From the NCBI RefSeq assembly GCF_018638295.1, contig NZ_JABTTS010000020.1:12155-76154 (forward strand): 64,000 nt of DNA. The letters run 5' to 3'. Position numbers and translations under genes: made by a program. The notes under the pieces were generated by a model. That model was not told the origin of the DNA and ran no database searches. It worked only from the letters and a program-made list of their open reading frames with translations. The DNA is from Streptomyces sp. CHD11. GTDB taxonomy: Bacteria; Actinomycetota; Actinomycetes; Streptomycetales; Streptomycetaceae. Below are positions 8,027 through 15,512 of this stretch, piece after piece. The number at the start of each line of letters is the position of its first letter. Positions within the stretch are counted from its first letter, which is position 1.

Positions 8027-9415
8027 ATGGCCCGTGAGCGAAACGTCGCCCTCGCCGCACTCCTGCGCGAAGCGGGCTGGTCCCAGCCCCAAGCAGCCGC
8101 CGCGGTCGCTCGTGTCGCCGCGGAGAGCGGTGTTCGCGAACTGGAGGCCATTTCCCGCTCGCACATCGCCATGTGGGTCCAGGGCACCAAGCCCAGCGGA
8201 CGAGCGCCTCTTATCCTGCGTGAGACGCTGTCCCGCAGGCTCAGCCGCCCCCTCACCCTCGCTGACCTCAGGCTGGAAGACGGACCGACAGGCTCGCCCG
8301 ACAGCAGTTCCGACTGGAGCGTCGACCCTCTGACCGTGCTGGCCGAGCTGGGAAGCGACGACCTGGACATGCACCGACGCAAGCTGCTGGCGACCGCCGC
8401 GTACTCGGCCGCCGGTCTCACCCTGCCCGTCAGCTTGTGGTGGACAACCGCCCCAGCCGCGGCAGCATCGCGCCCAGCAGTCTCCCCACGGCTGGTAGCG
8501 CAGGCCGACATCGACGACGTCCGCAACCTGACCGCCTTCTACTCCGCACGGGACCAGCAGCGTGGTGGAGCCTCGGGGCGCTCTGCCCTGGCCGGCCACC
8601 TTCGCGACGAAGCGGTGCCACTGCTGGGCAGCAGGTTCCGAACGGAACGGCACCGCCGGGACACGTACTCGGCCGTGGCAGAGATGACCTACATCGCCGG
8701 CTGGATGGCGTTCGACGCATCCGAGCACCGCACCGCCCAGCGCTACCTCACCCTCGCCGCACGCATCGCGGCCGAAGCCGGAGACGGACCGTTGGGCGGC
8801 CACATCCTGCGCGCCCTCGCCCACCAAGCAGTCGACCTCGGACACCCACGAAGGGCCCTCGACCTGGCCGACGCCTCCATGGCCCGCACTCACTACGGCC
8901 AGGCCAGCTCGCGCGAGAAGGCCCTGCTCTCCATCGTTCACGCCCGTGCCCTGGCCGCCGACGGCGACAGGCCCGGCAGCCTCGCGGCCATCAGACGAGC
9001 AGAGCGGGACCTTGCCCGCGCCGACAACGAGGACGCCCCCGACCGCGTCGACTTCTTCCAGGAAGCCTCTCTCGCCCACGAAACTGCCTGCGCCCTGCGC
9101 GACCTGGGCAACCCCGTCGAGGCGGAGATCCATTTCCAGCGCAGCGTCCGTACCCGCCGTCGGCAGCAGTACGCCCGCACCCACAGCGTGACCCTCGGCT
9201 ACCTGGGCGCCGTCCAGGTCCAGCAAGGACGTCTCGACGAGGCATGCGGTACCTGGGGACAAGCTCTCGACGCCATGGCCGGCGTCCAGTCCGGCCGCGC
9301 TCGCGACGTCATCGTCCGCATGCAGAGCGACCTGTCGCCCGTCCGGCAACGCGGAGGCCGCCACGTTGTTGAATTGGACCGCCGGGCACGGGAAATGCTG
9401 CGCGCCATAGGCTGA
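8027..9415 (+). CDS. HTH/TPR transcriptional regulator
   Basis: A 462-residue Streptomyces-type regulator. The N-terminal ~80 residues form an HTH-like region (ALAALLREAGWSQPQAAAAVA, then SHIAMWVQGTKPSG). A hydrophobic stretch near residue 125-140 (KLLATAAYSAAGLTLPVS) follows, then a tetratricopeptide-rich C-terminal two thirds (ALRDLGNPVEAEIHFQRSV and similar helix pairs). Start at ATG 8027 is supported by GAGGGG seven bases upstream. It is divergent from the DUF6415-type gene with 189 bp between starts and could regulate that operon. Such proteins often accompany accessory or differentiation loci; ligand and targets are unknown. Confidence 0.75.
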   Translation: MARERNVALAALLREAGWSQPQAAAAVARVAAESGVRELEAISRSHIAMWVQGTKPSGRAPLILRETLSRRLSRPLTLADLRLEDGPTGSPDSSSDWSVDPLTVLAELGSDDLDMHRRKLLATAAYSAAGLTLPVSLWWTTAPAAAASRPAVSPRLVAQADIDDVRNLTAFYSARDQQRGGASGRSALAGHLRDEAVPLLGSRFRTERHRRDTYSAVAEMTYIAGWMAFDASEHRTAQRYLTLAARIAAEAGDGPLGGHILRALAHQAVDLGHPRRALDLADASMARTHYGQASSREKALLSIVHARALAADGDRPGSLAAIRRAERDLARADNEDAPDRVDFFQEASLAHETACALRDLGNPVEAEIHFQRSVRTRRRQQYARTHSVTLGYLGAVQVQQGRLDEACGTWGQALDAMAGVQSGRARDVIVRMQSDLSPVRQRGGRHVVELDRRAREMLRAIG

Positions 9416-9487
9416 CCACAGGGCAGGTATGCAGGTGCTGCCAGCGGTTGCTGCACACGCGACTTCATGGGAGAGGAACGAGCGCCG

Positions 9488-9970
9488 ATGGCGACGTACG
9501 AGGTCGAATCGATCGCAACGGTCGTCGGGGGCCACACCCGCGTTCACGACGACTACCAGGGCGGGGTGGAGTCGATCATCCGACTGAACGACACCTTCCC
9601 GTTCGAAACGCTGCAGGGCATCGAGGAGTTCTCCCACCTCACGGTGACCTGGCGTTTCCACCTGGCGCGTGCCGAAGACGTGCAGCTCCACGCGCGCAGC
9701 CCAAGGGGAAACCCGATCTGGCCGGCGACCGGCACGTTTGTCCACCGCAACCACCGGCGCCCCAACCAACTGGCGATCAGCTATCCGCGACTGCTCAAGA
9801 CGGACGGCCGGGACCTCGTCGTCACCGACCTGGACGCTGTGGACGGCACTCCTGTCCTCGACATAGCCCCGTACTTCCCGCAGATGGGGCCCCGAGGACC
9901 GGTGCATCAGCCAGCCTGGCCGGCCGAAATGCTTGCCACGTACTGGCTGGATGCCTCGGAGCGTCCGTAA
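9488..9970 (+). CDS. TrmO/TsaA-like SAM-dependent methyltransferase family protein
   Basis: A 160-residue protein of the TrmO (formerly TsaA/YaeB, UPF0066) family, whose characterised member methylates N6-threonylcarbamoyladenosine in tRNA. Seen here: the opening strand VESIATVVGGHTRVHDDYQGG, the conserved LQGIEEFSHLTVTWRFH, the Arg/Pro-rich HRNHRRPNQLAIS and the late DLDAVDGTPVLDIAPYFP. The ATG at 9488 is preferred to one at 9467 because the family motif begins right after it and GAGAGGAA precedes it. It follows the HTH/TPR gene by 72 bp. Substrate is inferred from family only. Confidence 0.75.
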   Translation: MATYEVESIATVVGGHTRVHDDYQGGVESIIRLNDTFPFETLQGIEEFSHLTVTWRFHLARAEDVQLHARSPRGNPIWPATGTFVHRNHRRPNQLAISYPRLLKTDGRDLVVTDLDAVDGTPVLDIAPYFPQMGPRGPVHQPAWPAEMLATYWLDASERP

Positions 9971-9976
9971 GCAGTT

Positions 9977-10005
9977 CTGCCGTAGCGATTTGTCGCTCGC
10001 GGCAG
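9977..10005. terminator. Stem-loop between convergent genes
   Basis: CTGCCG (9977-9982) pairs with CGGCAG (10000-10005), with an inner GCGA/TCGC stem and a TTTG loop. It lies a few bases past the TrmO-like stop and opposes the ATPase gene, so it may end transcription from the left. No T-tract is present. Confidence 0.4.
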
Positions 10006-10164
10006 CGCTCATGAGGGCCCCGCCCGCAGGGATGAGAAGGGTGCACCAAGCAGTCGGCCGCCCTCGCTGACGCTCCACTCTCCTAACAGGGCTTCGATCA
10101 AAGCCTCCGGCCGGTACCGACAGAACGGACCAGGCGGCTGTGCGAGCGCCAAGGCTGAGGAGGT

Positions 10165-10701
10165 TCACGATGTAGTCCCCTCACCGGGGACGTCCAGCTC
10201 CATCCAGACCGTCTTGCCCCCGCCCGGGCCCGGGCGGACTCCCCAGTTCACGGCCAACGCGTCGACCAGGAGCATGCCTCGGCCTCCCTCACGCTCGTCG
10301 CTCGGTGAGCTCTGGAAAGGCCGTATGCCGGAGGGGTCCTGCACTTCGGTCCGGAGACGTCCGCTGGAGTACGTGACCTTCACCGTGAACGCCTTCACCG
10401 CCTGGTGACGGCACCCGTGGGTCACTGCATTTGCCATCAGCTCATGGGTTCCCAGAACAACAGCGTCCGCGATGGCCTCCAGTCCCGTCAGCACCATTAA
10501 CTCGCGAAGCTCGCGCCGGCCTCGCGAGACCGCGGCCACCTCCGCCGGGTACACCGCCACAATCTCGAAGGCACGCCTCCGATCCGAGATCGGCACGGAT
10601 TCGACGGGGGGACTGGGATGGGGACCAACGAGGTTGTGAACCGCCACGTCAAGGACTTCGTCCGGCCGCTGAAGAGCGGCGTTGGAGGAATGCACGTTCA
10701 T
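10165..10701 (-). CDS. RsbW/SpoIIAB-like ATP-binding protein
   Basis: A 178-residue protein containing a GHKL-type ATPase domain (about 50-170) of the anti-sigma-factor/serine kinase group. The N-box is GTHELMANAVTHG, and a G1/G2-like DPSGIRPF and REGGRGMLLVDALAVNWG follow. Streptomyces encode dozens of such proteins beside XRE-TPR regulators, usually without known partners. It is divergent from the XRE regulator at 10896 and shares with it a palindromic region. Whether it binds a sigma factor or kinase partner is unknown. Confidence 0.82.
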   Translation of the reverse strand: MNVHSSNAALQRPDEVLDVAVHNLVGPHPSPPVESVPISDRRRAFEIVAVYPAEVAAVSRGRRELRELMVLTGLEAIADAVVLGTHELMANAVTHGCRHQAVKAFTVKVTYSSGRLRTEVQDPSGIRPFQSSPSDEREGGRGMLLVDALAVNWGVRPGPGGGKTVWMELDVPGEGTTS

Positions 10702-10805
10702 CAGCTCCCTTTCTCGGTCCCTGCCACCAGCGCAGTTGGATGCTGAGCGGCCGGTGCAGTGCCATGAGTTTGGAGCCGCGTCGGCTTCGAGGGCATCGCT
10801 GTGGT

Positions 10806-10825
10806 GATATCGCTGCAGCGATATC
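10806..10825. promoter_or_regulatory. 20-bp perfect palindrome, likely operator
   Basis: GATATCGCTGCAGCGATATC is self-complementary over all 20 bases. It lies between the divergent ATPase gene (start 10701) and the XRE regulator (start 10896), 71 bp before the latter. Spacing and symmetry fit a dimeric regulator's operator. The binding protein is unknown; the adjacent XRE protein is the first candidate. Confidence 0.6.
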
Positions 10826-10895
10826 GATCTCCATCTAGCCTGGTTCTCACGGCTGAGGCGAGCTGGATCGCGATGAGATGAGAGCCGAGGTGACC

Positions 10896-12395
10896 ATGTC
10901 AGGGGGATCAGGGCGCACGTGTGTGCGGTGCGGGTTGCCGATCAGCCGGTACAACCCGGATACCTGCTGTTCTACCTGCGCCCGGACCGATGCGACACCG
11001 ACGATCCCGGACCGGGCCTGGCGCGACGAGGAAGTACACAGGGCCCTTGCGGCCTGGGATTTCGGAACGGTCGTACGTCTGGTCCGCCGCCGCTCCGGGC
11101 TTTCGCAGAAGGCCGTACGGGAACTGACCGGACTCACTCAGGGCTTCATCTCAGACCTGGAGCGCGGCCTCAAACAGGTCAACGGCCGCGAGACGATCAT
11201 CGACATTCTGACCGGACTCGGGCTTCCCACCGACCTTCGCCCGCTCCTCCTGGCCCCCTTCGCACAGGCCGGATCGCAGCGACTTGTCGAGGTCATCGAC
11301 CCGGCTCTGCCCTGGACGTCGGCTCGTATGGTGACGTCACTGGAAGCAGTCGTCGGAGGAGCCATGAACGGATTGAACCGTCGCAGCGTGATCGCCCTGG
11401 GCGGGGCCAGCCTCACGCAGTACATCCTGCAAGCAGCCATCGCCCCTCCCGAGGCCGTCGCCTCCACCGCCCGGAACGGAATCAGAGTCTCCGACCAGCT
11501 CCTCACCAGCCTGCAATCCACCACCGACGCTCTGCGCCAGGCCGACGCCAGCCATGGCAGCGGTAACCTCGCCCGAGCCGCCACAGCGCACCTCAAGGTT
11601 CTCCTCCGGTTTCTAAATGAAGGGGACTTCAACGAGGCGACCGGGAGGCGCCTCGCAGCGGTGACCGCGGACACTGCCATCCAGACCGGCTGGTACCACT
11701 TCGACAGCGGCGCCCACACCGCTGCCCACAACCTCCTCCTCGGAGCCTTGCGGGCCGCCCATGCCAGTGGCGACAGCAGGCTCCGGGCTGGGGCACTGTC
11801 CTTCATCGCCATCCACGGCTACTCCGCCGGCGACCCCCGCGACGCGGTCAGCGCCGCACGCGCCGCCCGCCAGGTCATCGCCGACCAGGACGCGCCCGCC
11901 CTGCACGCCATGCTCCTCACCCGCCAAGCTCGCGGACACGCCCGCCTACGCGAAGACCGTCAGGCCCGCACTGCCCTGGAAGAGGCACAGGCCCTGTGCG
12001 CCCGCGGACGACGAGAGGACGACCCTCACTGGCTCTACTGGATCAACCCGGGTGAGATCATGGGCCAGACAGGCAGCTGCTTGCTCGACCTCGGCCGCCC
12101 CGACCAGGCCGCCCAGGCATTCGCCGACGCCCGCAATGCCTTCAGCCCGGACGAGATCCGCACCCGCGCCCAGTTCCTCTCCCGCGCCGCCACCGCCCAG
12201 ATGCGTGCCGGTGACGTCGACGCCGGGTCTGCCACCGGACACGAAGTCCTCGCTCTCGTCTCCGGAGTTTGCTCCGCACGCTTGGACGACAACCTGGACA
12301 CGATGCTCGCCGAAGCCCGCCGCTACTCCTCGGCGGCTCCCACCCAGGAGCTCTTGGAACGCGGTCAGGCCGTCATGGAAGAACGCGCCGCATGA
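10896..12395 (+). CDS. XRE-family regulator with N-terminal zinc ribbon and TPR domain
   Basis: A 499-residue protein. Four cysteines in two pairs (CVRCG and CCSTC, residues ~8-35) suggest a short zinc ribbon. An XRE helix-turn-helix follows (~50-105; RRRSGLSQKAVRELTGLTQG, FISDLERG), then a hydrophobic linker (RRSVIALGGASLTQYIL) and a TPR-like helical C-terminal half. The ATG at 10896 has GAGG five bases upstream; an in-frame ATG at 10878 is less well placed. It overlaps the HAD gene by ATGA. Likely autoregulates through the palindrome at 10806-10825 (inference). Confidence 0.82.
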   Translation: MSGGSGRTCVRCGLPISRYNPDTCCSTCARTDATPTIPDRAWRDEEVHRALAAWDFGTVVRLVRRRSGLSQKAVRELTGLTQGFISDLERGLKQVNGRETIIDILTGLGLPTDLRPLLLAPFAQAGSQRLVEVIDPALPWTSARMVTSLEAVVGGAMNGLNRRSVIALGGASLTQYILQAAIAPPEAVASTARNGIRVSDQLLTSLQSTTDALRQADASHGSGNLARAATAHLKVLLRFLNEGDFNEATGRRLAAVTADTAIQTGWYHFDSGAHTAAHNLLLGALRAAHASGDSRLRAGALSFIAIHGYSAGDPRDAVSAARAARQVIADQDAPALHAMLLTRQARGHARLREDRQARTALEEAQALCARGRREDDPHWLYWINPGEIMGQTGSCLLDLGRPDQAAQAFADARNAFSPDEIRTRAQFLSRAATAQMRAGDVDAGSATGHEVLALVSGVCSARLDDNLDTMLAEARRYSSAAPTQELLERGQAVMEERAA

Positions 12396-13108
12396 AGCGC
12401 ATGGCCCTGGTCTTGTGGGACATCGACCGCACTCTCCTCTACACCGGTGACATCGACCGGCGCGTCTACAAGGAGAGCTTCACAAGCGTCGTCGGCCGTT
12501 CCCCCACAGCCCTGCCGGCCCGGGGAACCGGAGTCACTATGCCCCTGGCTGTCCGTGAACTTCTGCGCGTCAACCAGGTTCCCGAACAGGACGTGGAGAC
12601 GTTCGCAGCGCGCATCGTCGACGAACTTCCCAAACGCCTCGCCGGTCACCGGGAGCTGCTGGTCAACGACGGGGTCATCATGCCGGGCGCCGTGGACGCG
12701 CTCGCCGCCGTCCAGCAGGCGGAGCACCTGATCCCAACCGTCGTCACCGGAAACCTACGGGGCAGCGCCGAGACCAAGCTGTCCGAGCTGGGCCTGATCG
12801 GCTACCTCGACACCACCATCGGCGGCTACGCGTCCGACGACCCTCACCGCCCGGCTCTCGTATGCATCGCACAAGACCGGGCAGCCGCCAAGTATGGAGG
12901 CCCGTTCAACTGCGACAACACAGTGATCGTGGGTGACTCCCTGGAGGACGTGCGCACCGGCCTGGAAGGGGGCGCCAGGGTGATCGCGGTCGCCTCGGGA
13001 ACCACCACCGAACAGCAACTCCGCGCCGCAGGTGCACAACACGTTCTGGCCGACCTCACCTCCGCCACCACCCTCCTCCGCCTAATGGACCCGAGTGAGG
13101 CTCCGTAG
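12392..13108 (+). CDS. HAD-superfamily hydrolase (phosphoglycolate phosphatase-like)
   Basis: A 238-residue haloacid dehalogenase family enzyme. Motif I is ALVLWDIDRTLLYTG (two aspartates), motif II lies near PTVVTGNLRG, and motif IV is VIVGDSLEDVRTGLEGG. A helical cap lies between. These residues fit Mg-dependent phosphatase chemistry on a small phosphorylated substrate. Start ATG overlaps the preceding regulator stop, so the two are translated together. A house-cleaning or signalling phosphatase role is possible; substrate not determinable. Confidence 0.85.
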   Translation: MKRMALVLWDIDRTLLYTGDIDRRVYKESFTSVVGRSPTALPARGTGVTMPLAVRELLRVNQVPEQDVETFAARIVDELPKRLAGHRELLVNDGVIMPGAVDALAAVQQAEHLIPTVVTGNLRGSAETKLSELGLIGYLDTTIGGYASDDPHRPALVCIAQDRAAAKYGGPFNCDNTVIVGDSLEDVRTGLEGGARVIAVASGTTTEQQLRAAGAQHVLADLTSATTLLRLMDPSEAP

Positions 13109-13429
13109 AGAGGGCCGGGCACCGTCACGGGTCGCCCCAGGGTTCTGGGGGTGGCGTAACATCCGCGATGTCGATGAGCCGGTAACTCCCGTGCGTTGAC
13201 CGCTTTGTCTGGCCAGCAGGCTGGCAGACGGGGAACTTCCGCGGAGACCGTGAACGCGATACGCGCCAGGGTCCGACGAGACGGAGTATGGCGACCACGC
13301 CGACGACGGCCGGGCCCACGGCGTCGAAGGCTCTCAGCGGTTACCCGACCGCGCGAAATTAAGCCCAAGTAGCGAGTGGAGCAGGGCTCACGAGGCGGCG
13401 GTCCACGCTGTCTCGCCGCCTCGGCCGAC
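13109..13429. other. Intergenic stretch with no recognised gene
   Basis: This 321-bp gap separates the convergent HAD and hypothetical genes. Open frames across it are short and lack start signals. I see no clear terminator, RNA or repeat. Confidence 0.5.
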
Positions 13430-14599
13430 TCATGGTGTCCACAGCGGTGAATCCCGATGCGGCGTCGACGAGTCGGCCAGCAGCGACGTCACACCCCCGG
13501 GAACGTTGAGCTGCCCCAGAGCCCAGTCGAGAGTAGTAGCCTCGCCATCGCACATTCTGGCTATCAGACTGGTCTGGTCGGGCAGAAGGATTCGCCGAGG
13601 AATCACGATCGTCTCGCGGACCCTGTCGAGGGGCAGCCCCCGTCGGAAGCCCTGCGCGGCGGGACGGGGTGCGTCCTCATCCGGGGGGAGCGGCAGGCGT
13701 CGACGGGCCGCGTTCGAGACGATGATCCCGGCGACGTGTACGTACTCCTCGAGGAGTGGCCCGAGCAGCTCTGCTAGCGCGTCGGTCTTGGCAGCGAGCG
13801 ACATCCCAGCGAAGGGTGTCGGGAAGTGGAAGAGACCGCTGTGGTCCTCCACCCAGATCCACGCGGTCCCCGCTCCCTGTGTCTTGGCGCACTTGTCGCA
13901 CACCTTGCTGAGGAGGCGCCTGCCCTGGTCGCTCTCCACGGTGTCTCCGGTCACGGTGGTGCCCTGGGGAGCCGTACCGGGGTGCACGGTCAACCGCCTC
14001 CCGGCGCTGCTGAGGACGTCGACCGCGGCCCCCGATGCCGCGCACTGTTGGGCGGCCTCCTCGGTCCGCTTTTTCCAGGTCTCGAAGTCGTCGTTGAGAC
14101 GTTCGGGCAGATCGCCTTCCCAGTAGATGGTGCAGTCCCGGTCCAGGGCGAGAAGGTGGCGCTGGCAGTTCTGGCGGAACCTCTCGTAGTCCTGGAACTT
14201 TTGGTCCTCGGCGAAGGTGACGACCTCGATGAAGGCCGGACCGATACGAACGTCGCCAGGGCCGCCGCTGGCTTTCGCCGGTTCTAGCCGGACCGGGAGT
14301 CCGCGGGTCGCCCCCATGAGTGCGAGCCGGGCCTGCGTCTGAGTGTGCAGGAACCGGGACAGGGTGACGTCGCAGCGGGCATCGCGCCTGACCGAGGCAA
14401 GGCCGGGCACCCCGGCAGCCTGCAGATAGGCGTACGTGGCCCACCACCGCACCGCCTCCACCCACGCTCCCGGCGCAGCTCCGTTGAAGATCTGAAGTAC
14501 CGGGGCGGCTTTGCCCAGGCCGACGAAGGTGTCACTGGCCCGACCCTGGTCGATTGCCCGCCATATCTCTTCGTCCCGAGGGTGCATGCCCGACATCAT
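13430..14599 (-). CDS. Hypothetical protein, unrecognised
   Basis: A 389-residue soluble protein. Seen: a Trp-rich N-terminal helical region (WVEAVRWWATYAYLQ), a central block GPGDVRIGPAFIEVVTF followed by charged helices (EDQKFQDYERFRQNCQRHL), one CDKC pair near residue 235, and a Pro/Arg-rich C-terminus. The central block resembles the D...ExK core of restriction-type nucleases but has Val in place of the Lys, so this is only a weak resemblance. Three Met codons (14599, 14596, 14587) could start it; none has a strong ribosome site. It lies on the presumed mobile side of the integrase and may be a cargo gene. Confidence 0.6.
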   Translation of the reverse strand: MMSGMHPRDEEIWRAIDQGRASDTFVGLGKAAPVLQIFNGAAPGAWVEAVRWWATYAYLQAAGVPGLASVRRDARCDVTLSRFLHTQTQARLALMGATRGLPVRLEPAKASGGPGDVRIGPAFIEVVTFAEDQKFQDYERFRQNCQRHLLALDRDCTIYWEGDLPERLNDDFETWKKRTEEAAQQCAASGAAVDVLSSAGRRLTVHPGTAPQGTTVTGDTVESDQGRRLLSKVCDKCAKTQGAGTAWIWVEDHSGLFHFPTPFAGMSLAAKTDALAELLGPLLEEYVHVAGIIVSNAARRRLPLPPDEDAPRPAAQGFRRGLPLDRVRETIVIPRRILLPDQTSLIARMCDGEATTLDWALGQLNVPGGVTSLLADSSTPHRDSPLWTP

Positions 14600-15259
14600 G
14601 GTGGATCGGTAGACGAGGACGTGGGGATTTTCCAGAGCGGGTCACCCTTCCCGGCCCGCTTTGCACCAGCCCTTCGTCCGGTGCCCACATCACAGCAACA
14701 GTGGACAGGGACTGCGGATCGCACACGGCGGACACCTCTTGCATGTCCGCTGTGCCGGTGGCTACCGGGATACAGGGCCGTGTCTTCTGAAGGGCACGGG
14801 CACGAAGCGACCGAGAGGCCGTTCCCCTGGATTGCCTCTTATCGTGCGAAAGATGGCCGACTCACCAGTGCCGATCTTGCGTTCCTACGGGCTTCCCCTC
14901 GCTGGCGGCGAGCTTGCAGAGCCTGCCGGGTTCATGATGCGGCGCGCAACATAGACCACGATCGCCGGTTAGCCAAACCGGCGATCGTGGCGACCATTGG
15001 TAGCGGTCGTGCTCCCTGTGCCAGGCGGTGGGGAGAAGCAGGACCGATGGACGACGCTGCCCACTGGAAGAGGGGAGGAGAGTGGTTTGGCGTGGCCGAG
15101 TCGCAACCTTCGCAAGCGCTGGTGTCGCTGCCGAGAAAATCCCAACTTTTAGTTACGGCAACATAGAGGCTCATGCGTGCATTGCATCACAAAGTTGAAT
15201 TCCCAATGTGAACAGGGCATTTAAGGTGAGGAATGCTAAAATCGTGAAGGAGGATGCCT
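14600..15259. other. Gene-poor stretch upstream of the integrase
   Basis: About 660 bp without a gene I can support. Base composition is noticeably less GC-rich between about 15,120 and 15,260 than in the neighbours, as often seen around mobile-element control regions. A 33-residue open frame (14853-14954) ends just before the hairpin at 14956 but has no family resemblance and I do not call it. Confidence 0.45.
14956..14990. terminator. Perfect 15-bp inverted repeat hairpin
   Basis: Arms 14956-14970 and 14976-14990 are perfectly complementary (CCACGATCGCCGGTT and its complement) around a 5-base loop AGCCA. No T-tract follows. It could end transcription toward the integrase region or be a recombination/protein site. 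Terminator is the simpler reading. Confidence 0.55.
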
Positions 15260-15439
15260 ATGCAAAATGGGAACTCTATACCGGTTGACGCGGCCGGTAA
15301 GTGGCTATGTGAACACTTCAAAGATGACCCAGCGCCCCGGGTCGACATCAGCTTCAGGGACGAGGAACCGGACCCGGTGGCATACCGGCGCATCCTAGAG
15401 ATCCTCTTCCAGCCTCGCACCGACGCCCCCGCAGCATAA
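15260..15439 (+). CDS. 59-residue hypothetical protein upstream of integrase
   Basis: A small acidic protein, MQNGNSIPVDAAGKW at its N-terminus and a helical PDPVAYRRILEILFQP near its end. The ATG at 15260 has AAGGAGG six bases upstream, an almost ideal ribosome site, whereas the in-frame ATG at 15254 touches that site. It ends 73 bp before the integrase start and is probably co-transcribed with it. No family recognised. Position next to a large serine integrase makes an element-encoded accessory factor (such as a directionality factor) possible but unproven. Confidence 0.6.
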   Translation: MQNGNSIPVDAAGKWLCEHFKDDPAPRVDISFRDEEPDPVAYRRILEILFQPRTDAPAA

Positions 15440-15512
15440 GATCTACGCCACATGGGTGACCCCGGCGGCACCGCAAATGTCCCGGGGTCTGGCCAGTCGT
15501 GAAGGGACTGAC

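Noticed and set aside
7352..10168. 938-residue open frame on the minus strand
   Set aside because: Only its last 161 codons have a ribosome site and family-like sequence; the rest is antisense to the HTH/TPR and TrmO-like genes.
14853..14954. 33-residue ORF before the 14956 hairpin
   Set aside because: No ribosome site, no recognisable family and too short to support.
1..15400. Left attachment site of the integrase element
   Set aside because: No minus-strand frame resembles the missing 3' part of the split gene, so the left end is outside the window or lost.
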